Made by a program: the position numbers and the translations under genes. Shown in pieces: positions 8,855-17,836 of a stretch of 64,000 bases of DNA (within the stretch, counting starts at the first letter, position 1; each line of letters starts with the position of its first letter). The stretch covers positions 62,001-126,000 of the forward strand of contig JAHBNG010000007.1 in NCBI GenBank assembly GCA_019217005.1. Direction: 5' to 3'. The notes beneath the pieces were generated by a model. The model saw nothing but the letters and a program-made list of their open reading frames with translations, did not search any database and had not been told where the DNA came from. The stretch comes from Chloroflexi bacterium TSY (GTDB lineage: Bacteria; Chloroflexota; Anaerolineae; Caldilineales; Caldilineaceae).

Positions 8855-9562
8855 ATGATGAACGAGACCGATGTCCTTAAATATCTAGAATCGAATAAGA
8901 ACGAACGTGGTATTCACTTATGGCAAAGCCGCCAAAATGGAGATAGTTTGTTGATCACCTTTGGTGTGGGCATTACAACATTGCGCAAGTTGGCAAAACA
9001 TATCGGCAGAGATCACAACTTATCTGCTGCCCTTTGGCAAAGTGACGTTTACGATGCACGCATATTGGCGCTACTTATTGATGATCCAAAAGCAATCAGT
9101 ATTGAACAAGCCGAAAGCCAGATAGACCAGATCAATGATGGCCAAATTGCCCACGTTTTTTCTTCTTGCGACGCGACTTTGGCCAAAGCACCCTTCGTGG
9201 TTGAGCTGACCATTGACTGGATCAGACACAAGGACCCGATGCGCCGACGTTGCGGTTATGGCTTGCTCTATGAAATTGCCAAGTCAAAGAGAAAAAGCGC
9301 CCCAAACGACGACTTTTTTGAAGAACAGATTCTACATATCGAAAGCAGTTATCCTACGGAGATTCCATTTGTGAATCATGCTTTAGGTGTTGCACTCATG
9401 GGAATTGGGATGCGCAATCAGCTTCTCCACGCTAAAGCACTCAAGCTCGCCCGAGAAATTGGAGATTTGCAAATAGAAACCGACTCTCATCAACTGAAAT
9501 CGTTTAGTGTCGAAGAAAAGTTAACGAATGATTTTGTTCTTCAAAAATTAGGTTTGGCATAG
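8855..9562 (+). CDS. DNA alkylation repair protein, AlkD-like
   Basis: The 235-residue protein is all-helical, with AlkD-type HEAT-like repeats. Recognisable stretches are VGITTLRKLAKHIGRDHNLSAALW, YDARILALLIDDP and HKDPMRRRCGYGLLYEIAK, then a repeat ending in VNHALGVALMGIG. AlkD family members remove bulky or cationic alkylated bases by wrapping the DNA. The start at 8855 is chosen because GGGGAGA precedes ATGATG. The open frame extends upstream to 8786 without a ribosome site. The gene ends 10 bp before the convergent dehydratase gene. Confidence 0.75.
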   Translation: MMNETDVLKYLESNKNERGIHLWQSRQNGDSLLITFGVGITTLRKLAKHIGRDHNLSAALWQSDVYDARILALLIDDPKAISIEQAESQIDQINDGQIAHVFSSCDATLAKAPFVVELTIDWIRHKDPMRRRCGYGLLYEIAKSKRKSAPNDDFFEEQILHIESSYPTEIPFVNHALGVALMGIGMRNQLLHAKALKLAREIGDLQIETDSHQLKSFSVEEKLTNDFVLQKLGLA

Positions 9563-9572
9563 CTACACCTGG

Positions 9573-10634
9573 CTATAAACGAGCTTTGATACGTGGAGTG
9601 ATAGCCGCCCAATCCAGCTCTACGCCCAGACCAGGCGCTTGGGGAGCATGGACGTAGCCCTCATCGTCAACGGTTAAGCCTGGGGTAATGCCAAAGTTGT
9701 CGTCATTAACACTCAATTCTAAAAATCGACAGTTCCGAATGCCACAGGCAGCGTGCAGGTTAGCCACATTCAGGAGCGAATAAACTGCCAAGTGGGCTTC
9801 GCAGTTGAGGCCAAAGGCTTCGCAGAGATGTGCCGTTTTGAGGTAGCCAGTAATCCCTCCCTTCCAGGAAACATCACTGCGGACGATGTCAACCGCGCCC
9901 CGGACGATATACTCAGCAGCCATATGGTAGCTACCGGCCGCCCATTCCACCCCGGCAATGGGGATGTCAAGTGTCTGGGCGAGTTGAATGTAGCCATGGA
10001 TATCATAGTCATGCAGTGGTTCCTCATACCAAAAGAAATTCAGTTTTTCGAGGGCTCGTCCCACGCGTAGTGCATCTTCATGGTCGTACGCGGCGACCGG
10101 ATCACACATCAGAATAAAATCATCACCCAGCGCTTGACGAACCGCCCGGCAACAGGCAATATCAAGGTCAGCGTCACCCGGTGTGTGCAGTTTGAAGCCT
10201 TTGAAGCCCTGTTCTTGCGCCTTGAGGGCCAGTTGGACGTGATCGTCGGGTTCAGGCAGGCGTGGGCCGGTCGTGTAAGCCATAATTTTATCTCGATAGC
10301 CCCCGATAAATTGATAAAGAGGTAACCCAGCTTTCTTCGCGGCAATGTCCCGGAGAGCGACGTCAATGGGACCATGGGCCGTGATAGACATATGTCCACC
10401 CCAACGATCGGCGCGAACAATTTTGTGATAAAGATACTCGCGGTTTATGGGATTCTGACCAATTAGCTCAGGCTTAATGACAGCGGTGATATCTTCGGCC
10501 ACCCGCCGCCCTCCCTTGTGTCCCCAGGCCATTGCCTGTCCGTCGATCCCTTCATCGGTCTTCACTGTTAGGACAACTACTTCATCGTTTTGATTTCGCT
10601 CAACAACGAGCAATTCGATATCGGTAATTTGCAT
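9573..10634 (-). CDS. Enolase-superfamily (mandelate racemase type) sugar-acid dehydratase
   Basis: The 353 residues show a capping domain (1-125) and a TIM barrel. Metal ligands are Asp in LMCDPVAAYD, Glu in FWYEEPL and Glu in IAGVEWAAG. The second-strand acid/base position reads GFKGFKLHTPGD (Lys-x-His). RSDVSWKGGIT and CEAHLAVYS supply the late-barrel Asp and the conserved His. This set fits the mandelate racemase branch, most members of which dehydrate or epimerise sugar acids such as galactonate, rhamnonate or fuconate. The exact substrate is not readable. A truncated AraC regulator lies upstream on the same strand, and GH172 and ABC genes further on. Confidence 0.85.
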   Translation of the reverse strand: MQITDIELLVVERNQNDEVVVLTVKTDEGIDGQAMAWGHKGGRRVAEDITAVIKPELIGQNPINREYLYHKIVRADRWGGHMSITAHGPIDVALRDIAAKKAGLPLYQFIGGYRDKIMAYTTGPRLPEPDDHVQLALKAQEQGFKGFKLHTPGDADLDIACCRAVRQALGDDFILMCDPVAAYDHEDALRVGRALEKLNFFWYEEPLHDYDIHGYIQLAQTLDIPIAGVEWAAGSYHMAAEYIVRGAVDIVRSDVSWKGGITGYLKTAHLCEAFGLNCEAHLAVYSLLNVANLHAACGIRNCRFLELSVNDDNFGITPGLTVDDEGYVHAPQAPGLGVELDWAAITPRIKARL

Positions 10635-10709
10635 TTTTCAGGCTCACTATAATTTTATTTTTTGCATAATTCAATCGAGGTGTGAATTGATTTACAAATT
10701 GATTGGGGA

Positions 10710-10796
10710 CGTGTCATTTCGAGCGAAGAGAGAAATCTTGCGCACCGCTCGAGAGAACAGTCAGATTTCTCCTCGAAGGCTCGTCGAAATGACACG
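10710..10796. repeat. Intergenic palindromic repeat
   Basis: An imperfect long inverted repeat: CGTGTCATTTCGAGCGAAGA at the left and its near-complement ending TCGTCGAAATGACACG at the right, with an inner AGAAATCT/AGATTTCT pair. This GTCATTTCGA-type palindrome resembles repeats scattered through many bacterial genomes. It lies 75 bp upstream of the dehydratase gene and could fold in RNA. Confidence 0.55.
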
Positions 10797-10908
10797 TTCG
10801 ACGGCATGGGATTTATAAACCATTATTCTTCGCGCCTGAACCATGCCATTTTTTTGTTTAATAAAGTTCGTGGCGGACATAACGAGCTGATATGATAAGG
10901 CAGAATAC

Positions 10909-11403
10909 CTATGGAACGACAGAGGTAAGACGTCGGTACTCTGTTGGCGTATATGAGGTCGTATTTTTGAACTTGCGGGTAAAGTAGTTGCTGTCTGTAA
11001 AACCGACCTGGGCAGCGATATCACTCACTGGCTCATCGGTTTCGCGCAGTAACAGACGAGCTTTGTCAATGCGCAAGCGCAAAATATAGGCGATTGGTGG
11101 CATGTTGTAGGTGGCTTTGAACACGCGAAGAAAATGATTCGGTGGCATTGCGGCGCAGTCGGCTAGATCATCAAGACGCGAGGCGTGGTCGAAGTGTTCT
11201 TCTATGTAGGCGACCACCTGCGCCAATTCTAAAATCGACTTTGTAATCGGTGCGGTTTGCTCTGCGTATTTTCGTGCCAAAAAAACGACAAGCTGCGAAA
11301 AAAGCGACTGGATCATCGATTCGTAGCCGGGAACTTGCCATTCCTGTTCCTCTTCTAGCCGCAAAATCAGCTGCGTCGCGTGACGCAATTCTTGGGCATC
11401 CAA
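10909..11403 (-). pseudogene. AraC-family regulator, C-terminal part only
   Basis: The retained part has the complete C-terminal double helix-turn-helix: a first helix pair around RLDDLADCAAMPPNHFLRVFKA and the second at EPVSDIAAQVGFTDSNYFTRKFKN, followed by TPTEYRR. The N-terminal cupin-like sensor domain is missing. The frame is read from a TTG at 11403 and closes at an in-frame TAG about 33 bp upstream. The IS copy starting at 11461 adjoins it. The target duplication of that IS is intact, so the N-terminus was probably lost before, not by, the insertion. It may have controlled the adjacent dehydratase. Confidence 0.65.
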
Positions 11404-11460
11404 ATGTAACTTGCTCCGAAAGTGATGCTGCTATGGTGATATTGTGCTAATGTCCGTCAA

Positions 11461-12958
11461 CTTTACTTTCTGGTAAAAGAAAAGAGATGAGGTGAGAAAT
11501 GTGACAAAAAGCGGTTAGCAGTTCATCCTAAAGGTAGAGAGCCCAAAAAGGAGGAAGGAATGCTAACCGCGCCAGAAATAACTATAGCAGTACTGATGAA
11601 TGTATTGCAAGTAACGCCGATGGGAACAAACGTAAATGTAATGCGTCTGATGTGGGCAATGCTGAATGGGTCGTTTCTGAAAAGTCGAGGAGCAATCCAT
11701 AGCGCATTGAAAGAAAGCGGGTTTGAAGATGAGGAGCTCCGGCGAAGCTGGTGGAGCTTTCGATATGGATCATGGGATATCACAAGTCTGCTGGGGTCGT
11801 GGCAAGAAGAAGTGGAAAGGGGAATGGGAGGCAAAAAAGTTAGAAGGGTACCGAGTGAAAAGCATAGATATCACAGGGTTCTGGCGACCGAAGCTGCAAG
11901 GGAAAGTGAACCGACTCTATAACTCAACGGCTCGTCGGGCATTGCCCGCGCTCATCTTTGGAGTGATGATAAGCTCGGGGGAGATAGGCGGGAAGCGAGT
12001 GCCACTGCTCAAGGCAATCATGAGATGCACGGTTGGAACAAAGGAAAGTGAGTTTCGGAAAAGCTGCTGACAGAGACGAAGAAATCACTGGAGTCAGACG
12101 AAGTGGCGGTGGTCGATGCCGGGTTTACAATCAGAGAAATGCTAGAAAGCGGCATAGACCGATTTGTCCTGCGGGAAGCGATTAACTGCACAGTGCGCCG
12201 CAATGAGTTCCCCAAACGCAAAGAAAAAGGCAGACCACCTGAATATGGTGATATTGTGCGACCGCTCTCTCGCAGCTATAAGGGAAAGCGACTCGAGGCT
12301 ACAACTCCGGACTCGTCTGGTCGCTTTCTCTATAGTGGTCGCCTGATTTGCTATCAAGCATGGCACAATCTCGTCCCCAGAACAACCAAGGTGGATACAG
12401 CCAACCGTACCTACTCGATTTACGTCATTCAGGATCCGGCCTACAACACACCTTTGGTTTTGGCGACCGTTATGACTTTGCAGCCTGAAACCATTTATCT
12501 TGTCTACCTGGAACGCTGGCCTGTTGAACCTCCCCCCTTGGCTTCCAAGCAGATGATTGGCTTACATCGTCAATTTGTTCATGCCGATGAGGCTTGTTTC
12601 CGCTTACCTGAACTGGGGCTGCTGGCTGGCAATCTTCTTTCCCATTTAGCCGCTTCTCTTCCTCCCATACCGACTGGCTACTGGGATCGAGAGCCTCAAT
12701 CCACTCCCGGCAGGCTGCGCCGCGTTCTCTCGAGTGCTCTTTTTCCAACTCCTGACCAACTCGACCCTGACTTTCGGAAAAAGGCCTCGGTTTCACACCA
12801 TTTACCTAAAGGCGTTCTCGCTCATCGCCGCCTCAATGCCGCTGCTTAAACTAGCCGAGCACTATTTTTACATTTTATCCCGTTTTTTCAGGGTGGATTC
12901 TTTTTTCCGTCCCTTTCGGTTTGCCCTTTGTCACTCAAGCCTTTACCAGAAAGTAAAG
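11461..12958 (+). mobile_element. Insertion sequence, copy 1 of 3 (decayed)
   Basis: Bounded by perfect 17-bp terminal inverted repeats (CTTTACTTTCTGGTAAA, 11461-11477 and 12942-12958) and by a 5-bp target duplication GTCAA (11456-11460 and 12959-12963). It is nearly identical to the intact copy at 47389-48892 and to the copy at 54352-55835. Confidence 0.9.
11560..12849 (+). pseudogene. DDE transposase, frameshifted
   Basis: Same protein as the intact 431-residue transposase at 47498-48793. Here a 5-bp loss of one GTGGA unit near 11816 and a single missing A near 12060 break it into three overlapping frames (11560-11922, 11723-12070, 12103-12849). The DDE residues (DITGFWRP, VVDAGF, YLERWPVE) are all present but in different frames. 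It could still be moved by the intact copy's enzyme. Confidence 0.8.
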
Positions 12959-12970
12959 GTCAACATAGTT

Positions 12971-13125
12971 GGGGTGGTTCATTTTAGGCGGACAATTAGG
13001 TTTACATTTTTGCAAAGAGAAAAGATGTTTATATTTTCTACTTTGAGCCATGCTCAGGCAGAAAATGACCTCATATAGATTTTTATCTATGTATCAAAAG
13101 TGTAAACCTAATTCTGAACCACCCC
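12971..13125. mobile_element. MITE family 1, copy A (155 bp)
   Basis: Ends GGGGTGGTTCA and TGAACCACCCC, with a second inner complementary block (ATTAGGTTTACA / TGTAAACCTAATT). A perfect 8-bp target duplication ACATAGTT flanks it (12963-12970 and 13126-13133). It lies just beyond the right end of IS copy 1. No transposase is encoded. It is nearly identical to copies B and D. Confidence 0.88.
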
Positions 13126-13349
13126 ACATAGTTAAGGAAAAAAAGCAAAATGTGTGAATAATTAGATAGGATCTACATGGTTGACTATGACTGCAAGAGA
13201 CTTTGCAGATCGTCAGGGCATTCAAGGTCGGGACAAAGTGAGTAAATCCTATTGTAATATCCCCCTCCTTTTCAGGCAATTTCTTCACGTCCATCTGGCG
13301 ACCCCTGATCCGTCGTTAGCAAAGCATCTTTCCTTGTTAGGAGGCTATC

Positions 13350-13634
13350 GTGATTATCACACCAGAGCATGTACAACAGTTTCATGAAGAAGGATATTGC
13401 ATTCTCGAAAACGTAATCCCATCTCATCTTTTGGAAAATCTTCGTAGCGAATGTAGTCGCTTTATTGACATGAAGCACGTCGAAATGGACCGAGAGGGAA
13501 CAGATTCTCTCGGTCTCAATCATCGCAATAAACGTTATTTCATTGGCTTGCAACATCAAGAAAGCGAAAAAGTTTCTGCGTTTCTTTTCATTGATGTGAT
13601 GGCAACGGAATGCCACTTTGCACAATCTTCATAG
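13350..13634 (+). pseudogene. Phytanoyl-CoA dioxygenase (PhyH)-like, N-terminal remnant
   Basis: From a GTG at 13350 with TTAGGAGG upstream, the first ~80 residues read like PhyH-family Fe(II)/2-oxoglutarate oxygenases (ITPEHVQQFHEEGYCILENVIP, NKRYFIGLQHQES). The metal-binding HxD and the rest of the ~280-residue domain are absent. The frame then ends and leads into an ABC permease remnant. It cannot be active. Confidence 0.5.
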
Positions 13635-13677
13635 ATGAGCCAATCTGCTTATACTCACGTAAGGAGGAGAAAAACCA

Positions 13678-13951
13678 TGTCAGACCAATCACGCAACCAG
13701 CTCTGGCCATCTTGTCGATTCTCTTTTTTACCGGAGCCTGGAATGACTTCTTGTGGCCGCTGATCGTTTTGACCAGCGAAGAAATGTTCACCCTAACTTT
13801 GGCTATCGCCAGTTTTGTGGGGCCTTATGATATTGAATATGGCACGATCATGGCTGGCTCGTTCTTAGGTACCCTCCCCATTCTGATCTTGTTTTTGGCC
13901 ATGCAGCGCCAATTTATTGCTGGTTTGACCTCTGGATCGTTAAAGGGATAA
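13678..13951 (+). pseudogene. Sugar ABC permease (MalG-type) remnant fused to a foreign start
   Basis: An ATG at 13678 behind a strong AAGGAGG starts a peptide (MSDQSRNQ). After a few codons the sequence continues, in another frame, as the last ~80 residues of a carbohydrate ABC permease: FTGAWNDFLWPLIVLTSEEM, then membrane segments and a C-terminal QRQFIAGLTSGSLKG. This looks like the start and the end of an old sugar-transport operon joined by a deletion. Confidence 0.55.
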
Positions 13952-14437
13952 CGGCATTATCAGTAGACCGTCAATCATCTCAGCGTTGGCGAAGTTGGCC
14001 CGATGGGATATTGAGGCACTGACAATATAGCCCCTAACTGAGCTATAATTCGATGAAATTGGCAAGGCTGAAGAGTTTATTCCATTGCCACAGGAGTAAT
14101 AAAAAGTCATAAAGGTATTAACCCACAAGAGTTAAGCAGCGGCTCAACCCCACCTTAACCCTCCCCAGTTTGGCTTAACTTTACCCACAAGTCGGGGAGA
14201 AAGGGTAACGATGTTTCAACCCCTCCTTAATCCTCCCCTGCGAGGGGAGGAAACTGATCTCGGTTAGTCGAAATGGATCTTATGCCCAACCATTTTAGCG
14301 ACAAGTCACCTTCCCCCACATTTTTTTATCATACCAGGCCGGGAAGGGGGTAAATGTGCCATGTTCTCTCTAGCTTTGCCATTTCCCTAGATGTGGGTTA
14401 ACCGTAACGCCCACAGTCAAGTGCCCTTGACGGTGAA
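13952..14437. other. Intergenic with low-complexity CCTCCC-type repeats
   Basis: No coding signal. It holds a pyrimidine-rich block around 14150-14260 with the palindrome CCTCCCCTGCGAGGGGAGG, a form common in repetitive intergenic sequence, and nothing else I can name. Confidence 0.4.
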
Positions 14438-14606
14438 AGCGGGCCAATGCGCGAAGTCCAGAGCGTTAGAAACCATTTACCATCTCGGTCCACTGCAAAC
14501 GGGAGAGCTTGGCGAAAAAAATCCTTAAGGGTAGTGGAAATATGACATTGGTGATCGACAATTTAGTTAAACGCGGGTTGGTCCACCGCGAGCGCCAGGC
14601 TGACGA
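14438..14606 (+). pseudogene. MarR-family regulator remnant
   Basis: Across one frame break this reads as the winged-helix core of a MarR protein: ALETIYHLGPLQTGELGEK, then KILKGSGNMTLVIDNLVKRG, LVHRERQADDR. The break is in a run of seven As (14515-14521) where six would keep the frame. The N- and C-terminal dimer helices are missing, and the remnant runs straight into the 3' end of the convergent GH172 gene. Confidence 0.5.
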
Positions 14607-14609
14607 TCG

Positions 14610-15743
14610 TCATTGGGAAGAACTCTCCGGGCGCGGCAACCTTTCGGTCACGGGCGGCATAGATGGGTAAGGTTTGTGGGGTTCAAGCTGATACCAGTAT
14701 GCCGTGCTGGACAGATCGTCGGTGCGGTTATTGTTGTGGCCATGTTCGATGGTGACTTTGATGCTTTGACGGAAGTGAATCGGATCTTCGATGTGGAAAC
14801 GATAGTAGGAGGACTTGCCGCTCCAGTTAGGACCACCGGGCAGAGTTAAGCCGTGGTAGGGGCTATCATACTTACTGGCTGGACAGTAGGCTGTATTGAA
14901 ATAATCTTCCGTCCCGGTTCCGTGCAGGCTAGGGGGCCACTCCTCGCCGTCGATGAAGATCATGTCGTCGCCTTCACCATACCAGTTAAAGCGTTTGAAA
15001 AAGGCCATGCGTTCTTCGGGCGTTGCATTTAACGCGTCCCCCAGCCTTGGTGGCCAGTTTTGGTCTGCTGGCCACTCTAAGTCAGGATCCGTGCGCAGGT
15101 TGTGAATATTTAGGTTACAGCCCACATAGTGGCCAGTGCCTTCAGCCTCAAGGATGACATAGTTGCCTCGACCGCCTATATTGCGCCCGCCAAATTCATA
15201 AGCCAGGTTTTCAAGCACATCATCGGGGGCCTGTGCGAACGGTGTTTCGCCCTCTTGAAATACCTGACGCGTTGCTTCGATCAACCGGGGCATCTCGGAT
15301 TGCAGTATGCCTTCGGTCGGGTTTTCGCGCCGCCATTGGGCATGAAAGCGCCCCATATCATCGGGAATCGCATCGTGTAGTTCATAGTCGATGTAGTAAT
15401 AGAAGTTCATGGGCACATCGGCCTGGTTAACGACGAAGAACTCGGCACGCGAACCAAAGGGCATGGGAAACCAGCAGTTAAACGAGCGCCCGTCGCTGGG
15501 ACTCATTTGCAACGGCAGCGCGGAGAAGTTGACCATTTGTGCATGACCAACGCCAAAAAAATCGCCTAGCGGCACATCAATGGAATAGTCAGGCTCATCG
15601 TCCCATCGCGCTCCCAAGAGGATACGGCGCAAATAATCCTCCTGTTCACAAGCGTGGGTACACCAGATGTGATTGATGCAGCCCGCCCCAGCAATATCGG
15701 CCAGCGTGGCCGTTTCGCCTGGCTGCACGACTAGAAAATCCAT
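14610..15743 (-). CDS. GH172 (former DUF2961) glycoside hydrolase
   Basis: The family acts on fructofuranose/arabinofuranose-type linkages. Visible hallmarks are CINHIWCTHA, the central NWYGEGDDMIFIDGEEWP and the GTGTEDYFNTAY motif that carries a catalytic Glu, then GKSSYYRFHIEDPIHF. The first ATG (15743) is probably not the natural start: homology-like sequence (RRVSSWDQTGGN) continues upstream in frame to about 15824, but a TAA and no ATG/GTG/TTG precede it. The 5' end therefore seems lost or starts at a rare codon. It lies at the end of the peptide/oligosaccharide ABC operon on the same strand, so the transporter may import its substrate or product. Confidence 0.8.
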   Translation of the reverse strand: MDFLVVQPGETATLADIAGAGCINHIWCTHACEQEDYLRRILLGARWDDEPDYSIDVPLGDFFGVGHAQMVNFSALPLQMSPSDGRSFNCWFPMPFGSRAEFFVVNQADVPMNFYYYIDYELHDAIPDDMGRFHAQWRRENPTEGILQSEMPRLIEATRQVFQEGETPFAQAPDDVLENLAYEFGGRNIGGRGNYVILEAEGTGHYVGCNLNIHNLRTDPDLEWPADQNWPPRLGDALNATPEERMAFFKRFNWYGEGDDMIFIDGEEWPPSLHGTGTEDYFNTAYCPASKYDSPYHGLTLPGGPNWSGKSSYYRFHIEDPIHFRQSIKVTIEHGHNNNRTDDLSSTAYWYQLEPHKPYPSMPPVTERLPRPESSSQ

Positions 15744-15841
15744 ATTGCCGCCCGTTTGATCCCAACTGGAGACGCGACGGGTGGTTACATTGCGAAAGTC
15801 CGCGATAGGCCGTCCTGTCTTGTTTTATACCGCACGAGCTT

Positions 15842-15906
15842 ATAAATTTAAAATATATTTGTCATCATGACTCGACTAAAACTGCTCAAATATATTTTAA
15901 ATTTAT
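15842..15906. repeat. 19-bp perfect AT-rich inverted repeat
   Basis: 15842-15860 (starts ATAAATTTAAAATATATTT) is exactly complementary to 15888-15906, with a 27-bp spacer. Apart from the spacer it is purely A/T. It lies between the last ABC gene and the GH172 gene, just where the GH172 start is missing. It could be an ABC-operon transcript end or an element footprint. Confidence 0.55.
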
Positions 15907-15941
15907 GGCCGCGCTCAGTATAGTATATCACAACCGTAGAG

Positions 15942-16928
15942 CTAGGATTGTTCCCGATAGTCAGTCAGCTTAAAGCAGAGTACTTCACGCTTGTCTTCTG
16001 TTTTCACCAGCGGTGGTTTTACGTTGCGACACACGTCACGTACATGGGGACAACGCCCTGCAAATTTGCAGCCCACATATCCATACTCTTTGGTCTCCAT
16101 GTCGGGCAGACGCACCAATTCATCCCATTTTTCGCCAATTTTCGCTACGGAATCGAGCAACAACTCGGTATAAGGATGGGCGGGCTGGGTGAGAATCTGG
16201 GTTGATGGACCATATTCGACCACATTGCCGCGATACATGATCGCAATGAGATCGCTGACATAGTAGGCGGTCGAAAGATCATGAGTAATGTAGAGGATGC
16301 TGATCTGGAATTCATCGCGCAGTTTTTTGAAGAGATTGACCACATTCATGCGTAACGAGGCGTCGATCATGCTGACTGGCTCGTCTGCGACCAATAGCTG
16401 GGGTTGGGGAATAATGGCGCGTGCCACGGAGACACGCTGCAGTTCACCTCCCGAGAATTGGTTGGGATAGCGCCCAATCACTCGCTCCGCCGACAGCCCC
16501 ACATTCACCAGCGCCTCTTCAACTGCCTGATGGGCTGCCTGTTTATTCCTTGTTCCCAAGATGTTGCGGGCGGTCTCGAACAAGTAGGTATCGACAGTCT
16601 TGCGGCTGCTAAAGCTCTCGAACGGGTTCTGGTAGATGGGCTGCACTTTGCGCCAGAATCCTTTTACCTCTGCTCCGTTTAAACGTTTGCCTGTACTCAT
16701 CCCATCGACGACGATTTCGCCGGAAGTGGGCTGAATTTGGCGCAGCACCATGCGCGCTAGCGTGGTCTTGCCAGAACCGGACTCGCCAACCAAGCTGAGA
16801 ATTTGCGGTTTCCCCTGATCCAGAGCCAGGGTGACGCGATCTACTGCCGCAATCTTGCTGCCCCCGATGATGCCTCCGGTGCGAAATGTCTTGCTAACGT
16901 CGTCAATTGCTAAGAACTTGTCGCTCAT
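15942..16928 (-). CDS. Oligopeptide/oligosaccharide ABC transporter ATPase (DppF/OppF type)
   Basis: The 328-residue ATPase has a complete set of motifs: Walker A GESGSGKTT (about 48), Q-loop YQNPFES (103), signature FSGGELQR (157), Walker B LLVADEP (181) and switch His ITHD (213). The C-terminal extension holds the Cys-rich GCKFAGRCPHVRDVC typical of the Opp/Dpp class. It would energise import together with the other, broken ATPase. Its start is next to the end of that gene, in operon with the permeases. Confidence 0.9.
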   Translation of the reverse strand: MSDKFLAIDDVSKTFRTGGIIGGSKIAAVDRVTLALDQGKPQILSLVGESGSGKTTLARMVLRQIQPTSGEIVVDGMSTGKRLNGAEVKGFWRKVQPIYQNPFESFSSRKTVDTYLFETARNILGTRNKQAAHQAVEEALVNVGLSAERVIGRYPNQFSGGELQRVSVARAIIPQPQLLVADEPVSMIDASLRMNVVNLFKKLRDEFQISILYITHDLSTAYYVSDLIAIMYRGNVVEYGPSTQILTQPAHPYTELLLDSVAKIGEKWDELVRLPDMETKEYGYVGCKFAGRCPHVRDVCRNVKPPLVKTEDKREVLCFKLTDYREQS

Positions 16929-16931
16929 CGC

Positions 16932-17836
16932 CTACCTCTTCTGGAATGTATCTTGGGTGCCCGCTTCCCGTTTGAGACAAGCAACAAAGTGACCTTTCTC
17001 AATCTCCACAAGCGGCGGAACTGCTTGGGTACAGCCAGCATCGGCCAGATAACAACGGTCGGCAAAGCGACAGCCACCCGGCGGATTGAGAAGGCTAGGT
17101 GGTCGCCCGCTGATGCCCAACCGCTCAGCGTCATCACCCAGGCGCGGCAGTGAGTTGATGAGCATTTCCGTATAGGGATGTTGTGGACGCCCATGTCGTG
17201 AGAGACCATGACAAAGGTATTCCCCAGCTTCTTCTGCAGGTTCATCAACATGGTCAGGATGCCACGCTGAATCACCACGTCCAGGGCGGTCGTCGGCTCA
17301 TCAGCCAGCACGAATTTGGGCTGTACGAAGGTTGCCAGGGCTACGATCACGCGCTGTCTCATGCCGCCGCTCAGTTGGTGGGGATAGGCGTTTAGCACAT
17401 CGGCAGGCAGTTCCAACTCTTGCAGATAGGTGGCCATCTCTTCCAGCATCACCCGCTTGCCGCGCGCCCGAATCTCCACCTGAGGAAAGGAGTCGAGGAA
17501 CTGATCTTTGATGCGGACGACGGGGTTCAAGACGCTCATGGAGGCTTGGGGGATGTAGGAGATGTACTTCCACCAGTAGCGATGAAATTCGGTGTTGGGG
17601 ATGATCTCTGTCTCGCCCAAATCGTCCAATTCCAACTCGATGGAGCCGTCTGCCAGATACATGGGCCGCTCCACATTGCCATAGATGCCCTTCATCAAGG
17701 TGGACTTGCCACAACCCGATTCTCCAGCGATCCCCACAATTTCGCCATTATAGATGGTAAAGGAAACATTCTCAACGGCTTTCACCGTTCCCTGGACTGT
17801 ATCATAGAAGAGGCTGACATTGTTGATATGGATCAT
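16932..17836 (-). pseudogene. Oligopeptide ABC transporter ATPase (DppD/OppD type), internally deleted
   Basis: The start at 17836 (ATGATCCAT) overlaps the permease stop by four bases (ATGA). Walker A GESGCGKST, Q-loop IPQASMSVLNP, signature LSGGMRQR, Walker B VLADEPTTALD and switch MVSHDMG are all present. Right after MVSHDMG the sequence jumps to RPQHPYTEMLINSLP in another frame, near 17190. About 35 residues normally between the H-switch and HPYT are missing. The C-terminal Cys-rich part (GGCRFADRCYLADAGC) survives in the shifted frame down to 16932. Both ATPases are normally required, so transport is probably impaired. Longer frames extending upstream of 17836 are artefacts. Confidence 0.8.

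Noticed and set aside
9753..10070. Plus-strand ORFs across 9753-10325
   Set aside because: Antisense shadows of the enolase-superfamily gene, whose motifs fix the minus strand as coding.
12470..12796. 108-aa ORF antisense to the transposase, recurring at 47551 and 54514
   Set aside because: It recurs only because the IS recurs; it is a shadow frame of the transposase with no protein-like features.
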